From Mycolicibacterium sp. ND9-15 (lineage in GTDB: Bacteria; Actinomycetota; Actinomycetes; Mycobacteriales; Mycobacteriaceae), in NCBI RefSeq assembly GCF_035918395.1, contig NZ_CP142362.1, positions 2,083,501-2,147,500 on the forward strand: a stretch of 64,000 nucleotides of DNA, in the 5' to 3' direction. Shown here one piece after another: positions 27,441 to 35,484 of this stretch (the stretch's first letter is position 1; every line of letters begins with the position of its first letter). The notes beneath the pieces are model-generated. The model ran no database searches, had not been told where the DNA came from, and worked only from the letters and a program-made list of their open reading frames with translations. Both the position numbers and the translations under genes were made by a program.

Positions 27441-28763
27441 CTACGGAGAAGCGACGGCGAAGAGGTGCCATTCGCCGGGTACGCCCTTGAGTTTGTGAGC
27501 GCCGCGGTCTTCGAATCGGAGCCCCGACCCGATGACGAGGTCGCGCAGCGTGCCGGACACGAGCACGTCATTCGCGCCCGCCAGCGCGCTTACGCGCGCG
27601 CCGATGTGCACGCCGATCCCGCCGATGTCATCGCCACGAACCTCACACTCGCCGGTGTGCAGTCCGGCACGCACCTCGATGCCCAATGACCGCGCCGCAT
27701 CACGGATTGCCATGGCGCAGCGGATCGCCCGCTGCGGACCGTCGAACATCGCGAGAAAGCCGTCACCGGTGCTGTTGACCTCGCGCCCATGGAAGCGTGA
27801 CAGCTGCGACCGTACGACGGCGTCGTGCGCATCAAGCAAGGCGTGCCAGTCACGATCGCCCATCTCCGCGGCTCGGCGCGTCGAATCGACGATATCGGTG
27901 AACAGCACCGTGGCAAGAACCCGATCGTCTGCGAGGTCAGCCTGCTCGCCGGTGAGAAACGAGGCGATCTCCTGGAAGGACTCGCGCCAGCCGGGTTCGA
28001 CGAAGTGGTAGACGTTGCGCCCCGGCAGCTCAACGTAATTCGCGCCCGGTATGCGATCGGCGACATCCTTCCCTAAAGCTGGCGGGGCGATTGGGTCGTC
28101 GGCGTGCTGCAATACGAGCGTCGGCACACGGATCGTCGGCAGAACGGTCCGGACATCCAATTCCGAGAAGAGAGGGAACAGAAGCGCGACGGTCCGTGGG
28201 CTCACCGCCAGGCGTTCAAATCGTGCCCATGCTGCCCGAATCTCCTCGTTCCACGGCATGTCCGGATTCACCACGTGCTGCCATTCGCCTGTGCCCCACA
28301 TGGCGACCCCGTTGGCAGTGATTTCTTCGTAATTGGGCCCGTCAGTGAGTTCGACGACCGGAATGGCCCATCCCTGAAGCACGACGAGCGCGGTGGTTCG
28401 GGACGGATGTGTCGCAGCGAAAAGCGCCGCCGTCGGGAATGCGCCAGGCCACGTGACCAGAGCTGCGCCGGGACTGCCGAGAGCGTCGAGCACCGCAGTG
28501 ATGCTGTCGGCCCATTGCTCCAGCGTTGGCATCGCGCCCGGCTCCACAGGATCGGAAGCTCCGCTGCCCGGCTGGTCGAAAATGATGAACCGACCGAGCG
28601 ATGCCATCGCCTCAACCCACCCCTGGATAGATGGCAGTTCTGGAAGGTGCTCGCAGCACGTGAACCAATTTGGGACGAACACGATGTCTCGCTCGCCCTC
28701 AGCGGACGTCCGATAGGCGACTCGCAAGTCCCCGTTCATCGCATAGCGCGTCTCGGAGAACAC
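27441..28763 (-). CDS. Alpha/beta-hydrolase fused to class III nucleotidyl cyclase (Rv1900c-like architecture)
   Basis: 440 residues. Residues 1-270 form an alpha/beta hydrolase, but the nucleophile elbow reads V-T-W-P-G-A (103-108), with proline 106 in the serine position, so hydrolase activity is doubtful. Residues ~280-440 form a class III cyclase with metal Asp 290 (LFTDIVDST) and Asp 334 (STGDGF). The purine-specifying lysine position is Asn 330, and the usual transition-state Asn is His 386, while Arg 390 remains. M. tuberculosis Rv1900c has the same fusion and also a non-canonical Asn. The GTG start has TAGACT 6 nt upstream, so the mRNA is probably leaderless. Confidence 0.9.
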   Translation of the reverse strand: MFSETRYAMNGDLRVAYRTSAEGERDIVFVPNWFTCCEHLPELPSIQGWVEAMASLGRFIIFDQPGSGASDPVEPGAMPTLEQWADSITAVLDALGSPGAALVTWPGAFPTAALFAATHPSRTTALVVLQGWAIPVVELTDGPNYEEITANGVAMWGTGEWQHVVNPDMPWNEEIRAAWARFERLAVSPRTVALLFPLFSELDVRTVLPTIRVPTLVLQHADDPIAPPALGKDVADRIPGANYVELPGRNVYHFVEPGWRESFQEIASFLTGEQADLADDRVLATVLFTDIVDSTRRAAEMGDRDWHALLDAHDAVVRSQLSRFHGREVNSTGDGFLAMFDGPQRAIRCAMAIRDAARSLGIEVRAGLHTGECEVRGDDIGGIGVHIGARVSALAGANDVLVSGTLRDLVIGSGLRFEDRGAHKLKGVPGEWHLFAVASP

Positions 28764-29098
28764 GACGGAAGTCTAAGCCGAGCTGAAGGTCGAATTGCAG
28801 TATCTGGGCGCGACCCCTTCTTGAAGTGCGCCTGCCCCTTTTTCCTTCTGGGAGTACGAGATCGTGTCGTGATAAACCGGTGGCCTCGGATCATTCATGA
28901 CTTTTGAAGGGAGCATCACCGGCTGGCCATGGTGCAGTTGCCCACCCGGCTCCGCGCACCTCGATGACGGTAGGACTGGCGATTCGGCGTACACGTTCGG
29001 AGCCTGGACAGCCTCTTTGCGAGATACCCAGCCACACGAATACGTGTCCGCTGGAGGAGATGCCTGCAGATTCACAGCATTGCAGCTAAAATGCAGAC
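28764..29098. other. Gene-free gap between hydrolase-cyclase and vapBC
   Basis: 335 bp. Its left end is the leaderless promoter of the hydrolase-cyclase gene and its right end the vapBC promoter. Short ORFs cross it on both strands, but none has a Shine-Dalgarno, a recognisable motif or coding-like composition. No repeat, tRNA or mobile-element end was seen. Confidence 0.6.
29077..29098 (+). promoter_or_regulatory. vapBC promoter with overlapping inverted repeat
   Basis: TAAAAT (29087-29092) is a good -10 box exactly 6 nt before the vapB ATG, giving a leaderless message. GCATT (29077-29081) and AATGC (29090-29094) form a short inverted repeat overlapping the -10, the usual place for an autoregulatory VapB or VapBC operator. 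Confidence 0.5.
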
Positions 29099-29332
29099 AT
29101 GGTCGCCATCACTATCCGTGACATCCCCGACGACGTGCGCGACGAGTTGGCGATTCGGGCGGCTAGGTCCGGAAAGTCGCTTCAGGAATACCTGCGCGGA
29201 ATGCTTGTCGACACCGCCGCCAAGCCGACAGTGCAGGACACTCTTGCCCGGGCACGAGCGCGCGTCGCAGCAACCGGGAGTCGACTCGACGCGGCGACGA
29301 TCCTCGCCGACAAAGACGCGGACAGGCGGTGA
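29099..29332 (+). CDS. vapB: VapB-type antitoxin
   Basis: 77 residues beginning MVAITIRDIPDDVRDELAIR: a ribbon-helix-helix DNA-binding domain of the FitA/VapB kind (strand ITIRDIP, then two helices ending LQEYLRGMLVD). The C-terminal ~35 residues are charged and would wrap the toxin. It neutralises the adjacent PIN toxin and probably represses the operon. Its stop overlaps the toxin GTG start by four bases (GTGA), giving translational coupling. Confidence 0.9.
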   Translation: MVAITIRDIPDDVRDELAIRAARSGKSLQEYLRGMLVDTAAKPTVQDTLARARARVAATGSRLDAATILADKDADRR

Positions 29333-29748
29333 GATTGCGCGTCGTCTGCGATGCCTCCACGATCCTGGCCGCACTACTGGACTCAGGCGACGACGGTCGA
29401 TGGGCCACCGCCAAGATCAGCGAAGCAGATCTTTACGCGCCGACGCTTCTGCCGTTCGAGTGCGCCAACGTCATGCGACGGCAAGAACTGGCCGGAAGGA
29501 TCACCGCCGACCAAGCCGTGCAAGCACATACCGACCTTCTCGACCTTGCTATCGACTACTGGCCCTACGACTTGCTGGCCGATCGCATTTGGGAATTACG
29601 GGAGAATCTCTCCAGCTACGACGGGGCATATGTCGCATTAGCCGAGACACTGGACGCGACGGTCGTCACCCTCGACCGTCGTATCCGCGGTGCACCAGGC
29701 CTTCGGTGCGAGGTCGACACGCCTCCTCGAACTAGACGACGCCGCTGA
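29329..29748 (+). CDS. vapC: VapC-type PIN-domain ribonuclease toxin
   Basis: 139 residues with a PIN domain. The acidic metal-binding residues are visible as Asp in VVCDAST, Glu in LPFECANVM, Asp in SSYDGAYVALAE and Asp in VVTLDRRI. VapC toxins cleave specific RNAs, often tRNAs, when released from VapB. It starts inside the vapB stop. The last 17 bases overlap the 3' end of the opposing glycosyltransferase gene. The tail PPRTRRRR is basic and may be a result of that overlap. Confidence 0.9.
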   Translation: MRLRVVCDASTILAALLDSGDDGRWATAKISEADLYAPTLLPFECANVMRRQELAGRITADQAVQAHTDLLDLAIDYWPYDLLADRIWELRENLSSYDGAYVALAETLDATVVTLDRRIRGAPGLRCEVDTPPRTRRRR

Positions 29749-30892
29749 TGTACTGCCCGCGGTGCACCGACTCCAACACGGTGCGCATCGCGTCGGCGCT
29801 CTGCTGCCAGGAGAACTCGCCGCAACGGTCAAGGGCTTTGGCGCCCAGTTGCTCGCGCAGCACACGATCGGACAACAGCGCGTCCAGGCCGTCGACCAAC
29901 TCTTCGAAGTCGTCCACCAACACCCCGGTCACCCCGTCGACGATCGAATCCGTCAAACCTCCGGAACACCGGTAGCCGATCGTGGGCACCGAATGCTGGC
30001 CGGCCTCGATCACCGCCAGCGCCCAGCCCTCTTTCCGCGACGGCAACACGTGTACCCAGGACTGTTGCAGTACACGGTGTTTCGTCTGGTCGTCGACGTG
30101 GCCATGGAACGTCACCGCATCGGAAATGCCCAGCAGCGCAGCGTGCTCGACGAGCCGCTGTTCCCACCAACCGCCACCGACGATGTCGAGCGTCAGCTCC
30201 GGATGTCGGGGCCGCAGCGCCGCGACGGCCTCCAGAGCATCCTCAATCTGCTTGTGCGGCACCAACCTTGACAACACAACGACCCGCGGGGTGGTGGAGC
30301 GGGCCGATTCGAGCGCATCAGCGGGCGCCTCGTCGAGGCCGTTGCGCACCACCGCGATCTGACCGGGACGCACCCCCAGGGCCGCCAGGTCGCGCGCCGA
30401 CGGCAGCGACACCGTCACGTACTGGTTGCGCCGGTGCGCGCGCGGCGAAAGCCGCGACTCGACGAACCACCCCACCCTGCCCATCATCGGACCCGCCACC
30501 GGCCACTGCTCGCGGTGACAGTGGTGCACGAGCACGGCGACGCGCCGCCCGTAGGCCAGCCGAGCCATGAACGGGATGCCGTTCTGAGTGTCGATCACCA
30601 CGTCGGGGCGCGCGCGCCGCAGCGGCCCGAGCCCGATTCGCGCCAGCACCATCGCCAGCCCCGCCCAGATGTAGACGGTGTAGCGCCCGCCGCCACGGCT
30701 GACCCGAACACCGTCGAGGATGTCGCGGCGCGGCGCCCCCGGATAGCGCGCGGTACGCAGGGTGACCTCGACTCCCGACGCGACCAACTGCGCGCCGATG
30801 CGCTGCAGATAGGCCTCACTGCCCCCACCCTGCGGGTGGTCGGTGTCGCGCCAGCACAGCAGCAGCACCGATCGGAGCGGACGGGCAGACAT
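29732..30892 (-). CDS. GT4-type glycosyltransferase (Rv0225-like)
   Basis: 386 residues from ATG 30892; a longer frame exists, but RSVLLLCWRDTDHPQGGGSE is the start of the GT-B N-domain, with the glycine-rich donor/acceptor loop. The C-domain shows RVVVLSRLVPHKQIEDALEA and SRKEGWALAVIEAGQHSVPT, the E-x7-E region of family GT4. A -10 TACGCT lies 7 nt before the ATG (leaderless). It would add a sugar to a lipid or polysaccharide acceptor; the acceptor is unknown. It is divergent from the methyltransferase gene across 46 bp, as in Rv0225/Rv0224c. Confidence 0.9.
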   Translation of the reverse strand: MSARPLRSVLLLCWRDTDHPQGGGSEAYLQRIGAQLVASGVEVTLRTARYPGAPRRDILDGVRVSRGGGRYTVYIWAGLAMVLARIGLGPLRRARPDVVIDTQNGIPFMARLAYGRRVAVLVHHCHREQWPVAGPMMGRVGWFVESRLSPRAHRRNQYVTVSLPSARDLAALGVRPGQIAVVRNGLDEAPADALESARSTTPRVVVLSRLVPHKQIEDALEAVAALRPRHPELTLDIVGGGWWEQRLVEHAALLGISDAVTFHGHVDDQTKHRVLQQSWVHVLPSRKEGWALAVIEAGQHSVPTIGYRCSGGLTDSIVDGVTGVLVDDFEELVDGLDALLSDRVLREQLGAKALDRCGEFSWQQSADAMRTVLESVHRGQYISGVV

Positions 30893-30938
30893 CGGCAACA
30901 GCGTAGTCGGATCGCGACGCTGCGTAGTCTTCGGTTCC

Positions 30939-31700
30939 ATGCCAGTCACGGACCTGTTCGCGGAGCGGGCGACGCTGTCCCGGTCGCTGCGCCTGGTCGC
31001 GGAGTTCCGCTTCGAGCGGAGCGACCCCGCGCGGTTCTACGGGGCGCTCGCCGAGGACACCGCCGCGATGGTCGCCGACCTGTGGCGCGGAGTGCACGGC
31101 GCGGCACCGACCGGCCCGACCGTGCTCGACGTCGGCGGCGGGCCCGGGTTCTTTTCGGAATCGTTCGCCGCCAACGGGTTTCACTACATCGGTGTAGAGC
31201 CCGATCCGACTGAGATGCACGCCGGTCCGGCGACCGCGGCCGACGTCCCCTACGTGCGAGCCTCGGGAATGGCGCTGCCGTTCGCCGACTCCAGCGTCGA
31301 CGTCTGCCTCTCGTCGAACGTCGCCGAGCACGTTCCGCGGCCTTGGCAGATGGGGGCCGAGATGCTGCGCGTGACGCGCCCCGGCGGGCTGGTGGTGCTC
31401 TCGTACACCGTGTGGCTGGGCCCGTTCGGGGGTCACGAGACCGGCCTCTGGCACTACCTCGGCGGCGCGCGGGCGGCGCGCAGGTACACCCGCCGGCACG
31501 GCCATCCGCCGAAGAACAACTACGGCTCGTCATTGTTCGCCGTGTCGGCCGCCGACGGGCTGGAGTGGGCGGCGAGCACCGGAGCGTTACTGGCAGCTTT
31601 CCCCCGCTACCACCCGCGATGGGCGTGGTCGCTGACGAACGTGCCGGTGCTGCGGGAGTTTCTGGTGAGCAACCTGGTGCTGGTTCTGCGGGCGCCCTGA
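30939..31700 (+). CDS. SAM-dependent methyltransferase (Rv0224c-like)
   Basis: 253 residues, a class I (methyltransferase 11) fold. The SAM-binding glycine loop is VLDVGGGPGFFSESFA; motif II-like SSVDVCLSSNVAEHVPRPW and LRVTRPGGLVVLSYT follow. The ATG at 30939 is chosen over an upstream in-frame start because it follows TAGTCT by 8 nt and the helix TDLFAERATLSRSL starts there. The substrate is unknown; membrane or lipid acceptors are plausible from context. The aldehyde dehydrogenase gene follows after 55 bases with its own promoter. Confidence 0.88.
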   Translation: MPVTDLFAERATLSRSLRLVAEFRFERSDPARFYGALAEDTAAMVADLWRGVHGAAPTGPTVLDVGGGPGFFSESFAANGFHYIGVEPDPTEMHAGPATAADVPYVRASGMALPFADSSVDVCLSSNVAEHVPRPWQMGAEMLRVTRPGGLVVLSYTVWLGPFGGHETGLWHYLGGARAARRYTRRHGHPPKNNYGSSLFAVSAADGLEWAASTGALLAAFPRYHPRWAWSLTNVPVLREFLVSNLVLVLRAP

Positions 31701-31709
31701 TCGGCCGAC

Positions 31710-31723
31710 TGCAACAGGTTCTC
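31710..31723 (+). promoter_or_regulatory. KstR-like half-consensus site before the aldehyde dehydrogenase gene
   Basis: TGCAACAGGTTCTC fits the KstR consensus T-NN-AAC-NN-GTT-NN-A at every fixed position except the last base. It lies 20 bp upstream of a -10 TAGTGT (31743-31748), which is itself 7 nt before the ATG. A steroid/lipid-responsive operator is possible but weaker than the site at 39995. Confidence 0.3.
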
Positions 31724-31755
31724 GTTTCCCGGCCGGGGTGGGTAGTGTGACGGCC

Positions 31756-33231
31756 ATGACACAGAGCACGGCGTATCGGACCGAATGGGACAAGCTGTTC
31801 ATCGGCGGTAAGTGGGTCGAGCCGGCCACGTCGGACGTGATCGAGGTGCGCTCACCCGCGACCGGTGAGCTCGTCGGCAAGGTGCCGCTGGCCTCGGCCG
31901 CCGACGTCGACGCCGCCTGCGCCGCGGCTCGCAAGGCGTTCGACGAGGGCCCGTGGCCGCACAAGTCGCCGCAGGAGCGTGCCGCCGTCCTCGCCGCCGC
32001 CGTCAAGCTGATGGAAGAGCGTGGCGACGAGCTGAAGTTCTTGCTGGCCGCCGAGACCGGTCAGCCGCAGACGATCGTCGACATGATGCAGTACGGCGCG
32101 GCGATGTCGGCGTTCCAGTACTTCGCCGGCGCGGCCGACAAGTTCGCGTGGAAAGAGATCCGCGACGGCATCTACGGCCAGACGCTGGTCGTGCGAGAGC
32201 CCATCGGCGTAGTCGGCGCCGTCACCGCCTGGAATGTGCCCTTCTTCCTGGCCGCCAACAAACTCGGGCCCGCACTGCTGGCCGGTTGCACCGTGGTGCT
32301 CAAGCCCGCCGCCGAGACGCCGCTGTCGGTGTTCGCGATGGCCGAGATGTTCGCCGAGGCGGGCCTCCCCGAAGGCGTGCTGTCGATCGTGCCCGGCGGC
32401 CCCGAGACGGGCCGCGCGCTGACCGCGAGCGACCTGATCGACAAGTACACGTTCACCGGCAGTTCGGCGGTGGGCAGGGAGATCGCCAAGATCGCCGCCG
32501 AGAAGCTCAAGCCGTGCACGCTGGAACTCGGCGGCAAGTCCGCGGCGATCATCCTCGAAGACGCCGATCTGGACTCCACCCTGCCGATGCTCGGCTTCTC
32601 GGGCGTGATGAACAGCGGGCAGGCTTGCGTCGCGCAGACGCGCATCCTCGCACCGCGGTCGCGTTACGACGAGGTCGTCGAGAAGGTCGCCAGCTTCATC
32701 TCGGGGATGCCCGTCGGTCTGCCCGACGATCCGAACGCCGCGATCGGACCACTGATTTCGGAGAAGCAGCGCGACCGCGTCGAGTCCTACATCAAGAAGG
32801 GCGTCGACGAGGGCGCCCGGATCGTCACCGGCGGCGGCCGCCCCGAGGGACTCGACAACGGCTGGTTCGTCGAGCCGACGGTGTTCGCCGACGTCGACAA
32901 CTCGATGACGATCGCCCAGGAGGAGATCTTCGGTCCGGTGCTGGCGGTGATCCCCTACGAGACCGAAGATGATGCGATCCGCATCGCCAACGACTCGGTG
33001 TACGGGCTGGCCGGCAGCGTGTGGACGACCGACAACAAGAAGGCGCTCGAAGTCGCGTCGCAGATCCGGACCGGCACCTACGCGGTCAACATGTACGCGT
33101 TCGATCCGGGCGCCCCGTTCGGCGGCTACAAGAACTCCGGCATCGGGCGCGAGAACGGTCCCGAGGGGATCGAGGCCTACGTCGAGCACAAGAGCGTGCT
33201 GCTGCCGTTCGGCTACACCCCGGAGGATTGA
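31756..33231 (+). CDS. NAD-dependent aldehyde dehydrogenase (Rv0223c-like)
   Basis: 491 residues with the full ALDH signature. There is an NAD-binding stretch NVPFFLAANKLGPALLAGCT with KPAAETPLS, catalytic glutamate in LELGGKSAAII and catalytic cysteine in NSGQACVAQTR. EEIFGPVLAVIPY and the C-terminal PFGGYKNSGIGRENG follow. It oxidises an aldehyde to the acid, feeding acyl-CoA metabolism. The ATG at 31756 has TAGTGT 7 nt upstream (leaderless). It is convergent with the second FadE5-type gene, with one base between the stops. Confidence 0.93.
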   Translation: MTQSTAYRTEWDKLFIGGKWVEPATSDVIEVRSPATGELVGKVPLASAADVDAACAAARKAFDEGPWPHKSPQERAAVLAAAVKLMEERGDELKFLLAAETGQPQTIVDMMQYGAAMSAFQYFAGAADKFAWKEIRDGIYGQTLVVREPIGVVGAVTAWNVPFFLAANKLGPALLAGCTVVLKPAAETPLSVFAMAEMFAEAGLPEGVLSIVPGGPETGRALTASDLIDKYTFTGSSAVGREIAKIAAEKLKPCTLELGGKSAAIILEDADLDSTLPMLGFSGVMNSGQACVAQTRILAPRSRYDEVVEKVASFISGMPVGLPDDPNAAIGPLISEKQRDRVESYIKKGVDEGARIVTGGGRPEGLDNGWFVEPTVFADVDNSMTIAQEEIFGPVLAVIPYETEDDAIRIANDSVYGLAGSVWTTDNKKALEVASQIRTGTYAVNMYAFDPGAPFGGYKNSGIGRENGPEGIEAYVEHKSVLLPFGYTPED

Positions 33232-33232
33232 C

Positions 33233-35068
33233 CTAGAAGGCGGCTTCGGGCATGTCCATCACCTCGAGCCCGACCTTCTCGATGATCCTGCGCTGAGCCG
33301 TCAACGGCGGCAGCATGTGCTTGGCGAAGAAGTTCGCGGCGGCGATCTTGCCCGTGTAGAACGCCCGGTCGCTGTCGGACACGTCGCCGTCCAGGGCGGC
33401 AAGCGCAATCTCGGCCTGGTGCAACAACATCCAGCCGATGAACAGATCGCCGACCGCGAGCAGGAACGGCACCGATCCGAGGCCGATGCGGTACAACTCG
33501 CGCGGATTCTCCTGCGCGGAGATCAAGTATCCGGTCAGCGCGGCCACCATGGTCTGCACGTCTCGCAGCGCAGTGGCAAGCAGGGCGCGGCCGTCCGCGA
33601 GTTCGGGACGGGCGGAGTCGCTGCTGATGAACTGCTGGATCTGCCCGGCCACATGCCCCAGCGCCGCACCTTGGTCGCGGGCGATCTTGCGGAAGAAGAA
33701 GTCCTGCGCCTGGATGGCGGTGGTGCCCTCGTAGAGGGAGTCGATCTTGGCGTCGCGGATGTACTGCTCGATCGGGTAGTCCTGCAGAAATCCCGAACCC
33801 CCGAGTGTCTGAAGCGATTCCGTCAGGCATTGGTATGCGCGCTCCGAGCCCACCCCCTTGACGATCGGCAGCAATAGGTCGTTGACGCGGTCGGCCATCT
33901 GGGCGTCGGCGCCGGAGACAAGCTGCGCGACGACCGGGTCCTGATGGGCGGCGGTGTAGAGGTACAGCGCGCGCAACCCTTCGGCATACGTCTTCTGTGT
34001 CATCAGCGCCCGGCGCACGTCGGGATGGTGCAGAATCGTCACCCGCGGCGCGGTCTTGTCGGCCATCTGGGTCATGTCCGCGCCCTGCACACGCTCCTTG
34101 GCGTATGCCAGCGCGTTCAGGTAGCCGGTCGACAATGTGGCTATGGCCTTGGTGCCCACCATCATTCGGGCGTACTCGATGACCTTGAACATCTGGGCGA
34201 TACCGTTATGGGTGTCGTTGACCAGCCACCCGACTGCCGGCACGCCGTGCTGGCCGAAGGTCAGCTCGCACGTCGCGGACACCTTCAAGCCCATCTTGTG
34301 CTCGACGTTGGTCACGAAGACACCGTTTCGTTCGCCGATCTCGCCCGTCTCGGCATCGAAGTGGAACTTGGGCACGATGAACAGGCTCAGCCCCTTGGTG
34401 CCCGGGCCGGCGCCCTCGGGGCGGGCCAGCACCAGGTGCATGATGTTCTCGAAGAGGTCGCCGGCGTCGCCGTTGGTGATGAACCGCTTGACACCGTCGA
34501 TATGCCACGTGCCGTCGGGTTGTGGGACGGCCTTGGTGCGGCCCGCGCCGACGTCGGAGCCGGCGTCGGGTTCGGTCAGCACCATCGTCGCGCACCAGTC
34601 GCGCTCCACCATCAGCCCGGCCCAGTGACGCTGCTGTTCGTTGCCGATGCCGAAGAGGATGTCCGCCATCTTCGAACCGGCCTGGTAGATGAACACCGCC
34701 GGATGAGCGCCGAGGACGAACTCGTTGATCGCCCACTCCACAATCGAGGGGGCCGGCGCTCCGCCAATCTCCTCCGGCATCCCGACCCGGAACCACTCAC
34801 CCTGATGCCACGTCCAAAATGACTTCTTGAACGGCTCGGGAAGGGTCACCTCGTGGGTGGCCGGATCGAAGGTTGGCGGATGCCGGTCGGATTCGGCGAA
34901 CGACTCGGCGAGTGGCCCCTCGGCCTGGCGGGCGGCCTCGTCGAGCATCTGCCGGACCGAGTCACCGTCGAGATCGCCGAAGTCGCCCGTCGCCAGCGCC
35001 TTGTCCAGATCGAGCACCTCGAAGAGGTTGAACTCCAAATCGCGCACATTGCTCTTGTAGTGGCCCAT
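33233..35068 (-). CDS. Acyl-CoA dehydrogenase, FadE5 paralogue
   Basis: 611 residues, exactly the length of fadE5 in this window and collinear with it from [18 protein letters not shown] to the terminal MPEAAF. Shared landmarks include [40 protein letters not shown] and the catalytic-glutamate region [19 protein letters not shown]. Differences cluster around residues 85-150, where the substrate cavity is expected, so a different acyl chain preference is inferred. GAAAGGCG precedes the ATG. An AT-rich palindrome at 35160-35185 lies ~90 bp upstream. Confidence 0.93.
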   Translation of the reverse strand: MGHYKSNVRDLEFNLFEVLDLDKALATGDFGDLDGDSVRQMLDEAARQAEGPLAESFAESDRHPPTFDPATHEVTLPEPFKKSFWTWHQGEWFRVGMPEEIGGAPAPSIVEWAINEFVLGAHPAVFIYQAGSKMADILFGIGNEQQRHWAGLMVERDWCATMVLTEPDAGSDVGAGRTKAVPQPDGTWHIDGVKRFITNGDAGDLFENIMHLVLARPEGAGPGTKGLSLFIVPKFHFDAETGEIGERNGVFVTNVEHKMGLKVSATCELTFGQHGVPAVGWLVNDTHNGIAQMFKVIEYARMMVGTKAIATLSTGYLNALAYAKERVQGADMTQMADKTAPRVTILHHPDVRRALMTQKTYAEGLRALYLYTAAHQDPVVAQLVSGADAQMADRVNDLLLPIVKGVGSERAYQCLTESLQTLGGSGFLQDYPIEQYIRDAKIDSLYEGTTAIQAQDFFFRKIARDQGAALGHVAGQIQQFISSDSARPELADGRALLATALRDVQTMVAALTGYLISAQENPRELYRIGLGSVPFLLAVGDLFIGWMLLHQAEIALAALDGDVSDSDRAFYTGKIAAANFFAKHMLPPLTAQRRIIEKVGLEVMDMPEAAF

Positions 35069-35159
35069 GACGAGCGCCTTTCGTTCTCGCTTCGAGCCCG
35101 AGCGTAGCGGTCGGATCGTGCGACGACCCGCGGTTCACGCGAGGTACGTGACATCCCGC

Positions 35160-35185
35160 CGAATTATGCTTTCAATCATAATTCG
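35160..35185. promoter_or_regulatory. Perfect AT-rich palindrome upstream of the FadE5 paralogue
   Basis: CGAATTATG (35160-35168) and CATAATTCG (35177-35185) are perfect 9-bp inverted arms around an 8-nt centre. Such an AT-rich palindrome is conspicuous in this GC-rich DNA. It contains -10-like CATAAT/TATGAT hexamers on the minus strand, so it can be both promoter and operator for the gene at 33233-35068. Confidence 0.6.
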
Positions 35186-35259
35186 CCATCTAGCGCGGGC
35201 TTTCCACTAGCGGAATCACCTGGGTTTCCGGTCGGACGATGTGGTGCGGAATACAATTG

Positions 35260-35288
35260 TTGCTGCCCCCTGTTGCCGGTTGTATGCT
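35260..35288 (+). promoter_or_regulatory. Promoter of the small ORF / TetR transcript
   Basis: TTGCTG (35260-35265) and TATGCT (35283-35288) are separated by 17 bp, the standard sigma-70/SigA spacing. A GGGAGG Shine-Dalgarno and the ATG of a 45-codon ORF follow at 35303-35315. Confidence 0.55.
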
Positions 35289-35314
35289 GCAGGTCATAAC
35301 CAGGGAGGCGTCCC

Positions 35315-35452
35315 ATGTGGGTCATCGAGCTCAACTTCGTCGGACTCCGGTTCACGCATCGGGTGGATGACCGCCGACGGCCGGTCTTCCGTTTCACCCC
35401 TCGCACGTTCGGATGGCGTTCGGCGCAGGTGCGCTACACGCCCGCAGCCTGA
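35315..35452 (+). CDS. Candidate 45-residue leader protein upstream of TetR gene
   Basis: The ATG lies 6 nt after a strong GGGAGG. The product begins MWVIELNFVGLRFTHRVDD and is rich in Arg, Phe and Trp, ending RYTPAA. I do not recognise it. It sits between a good promoter (35260-35288) and the TetR gene, whose possible starts are 8-32 bases after its stop, so it may be a real small protein or a translated leader that couples TetR expression. Its composition does not look like a shadow of another gene. Confidence 0.5.
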   Translation: MWVIELNFVGLRFTHRVDDRRRPVFRFTPRTFGWRSAQVRYTPAA

Positions 35453-35484
35453 CCGTTGCCTTGGAGGTTGTCCTGTCTTCCACA

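Noticed and set aside
28897..29121. 74-codon ORF in the gap before vapB
   Set aside because: No ribosome site or motif, overlaps the vapBC promoter and vapB start.
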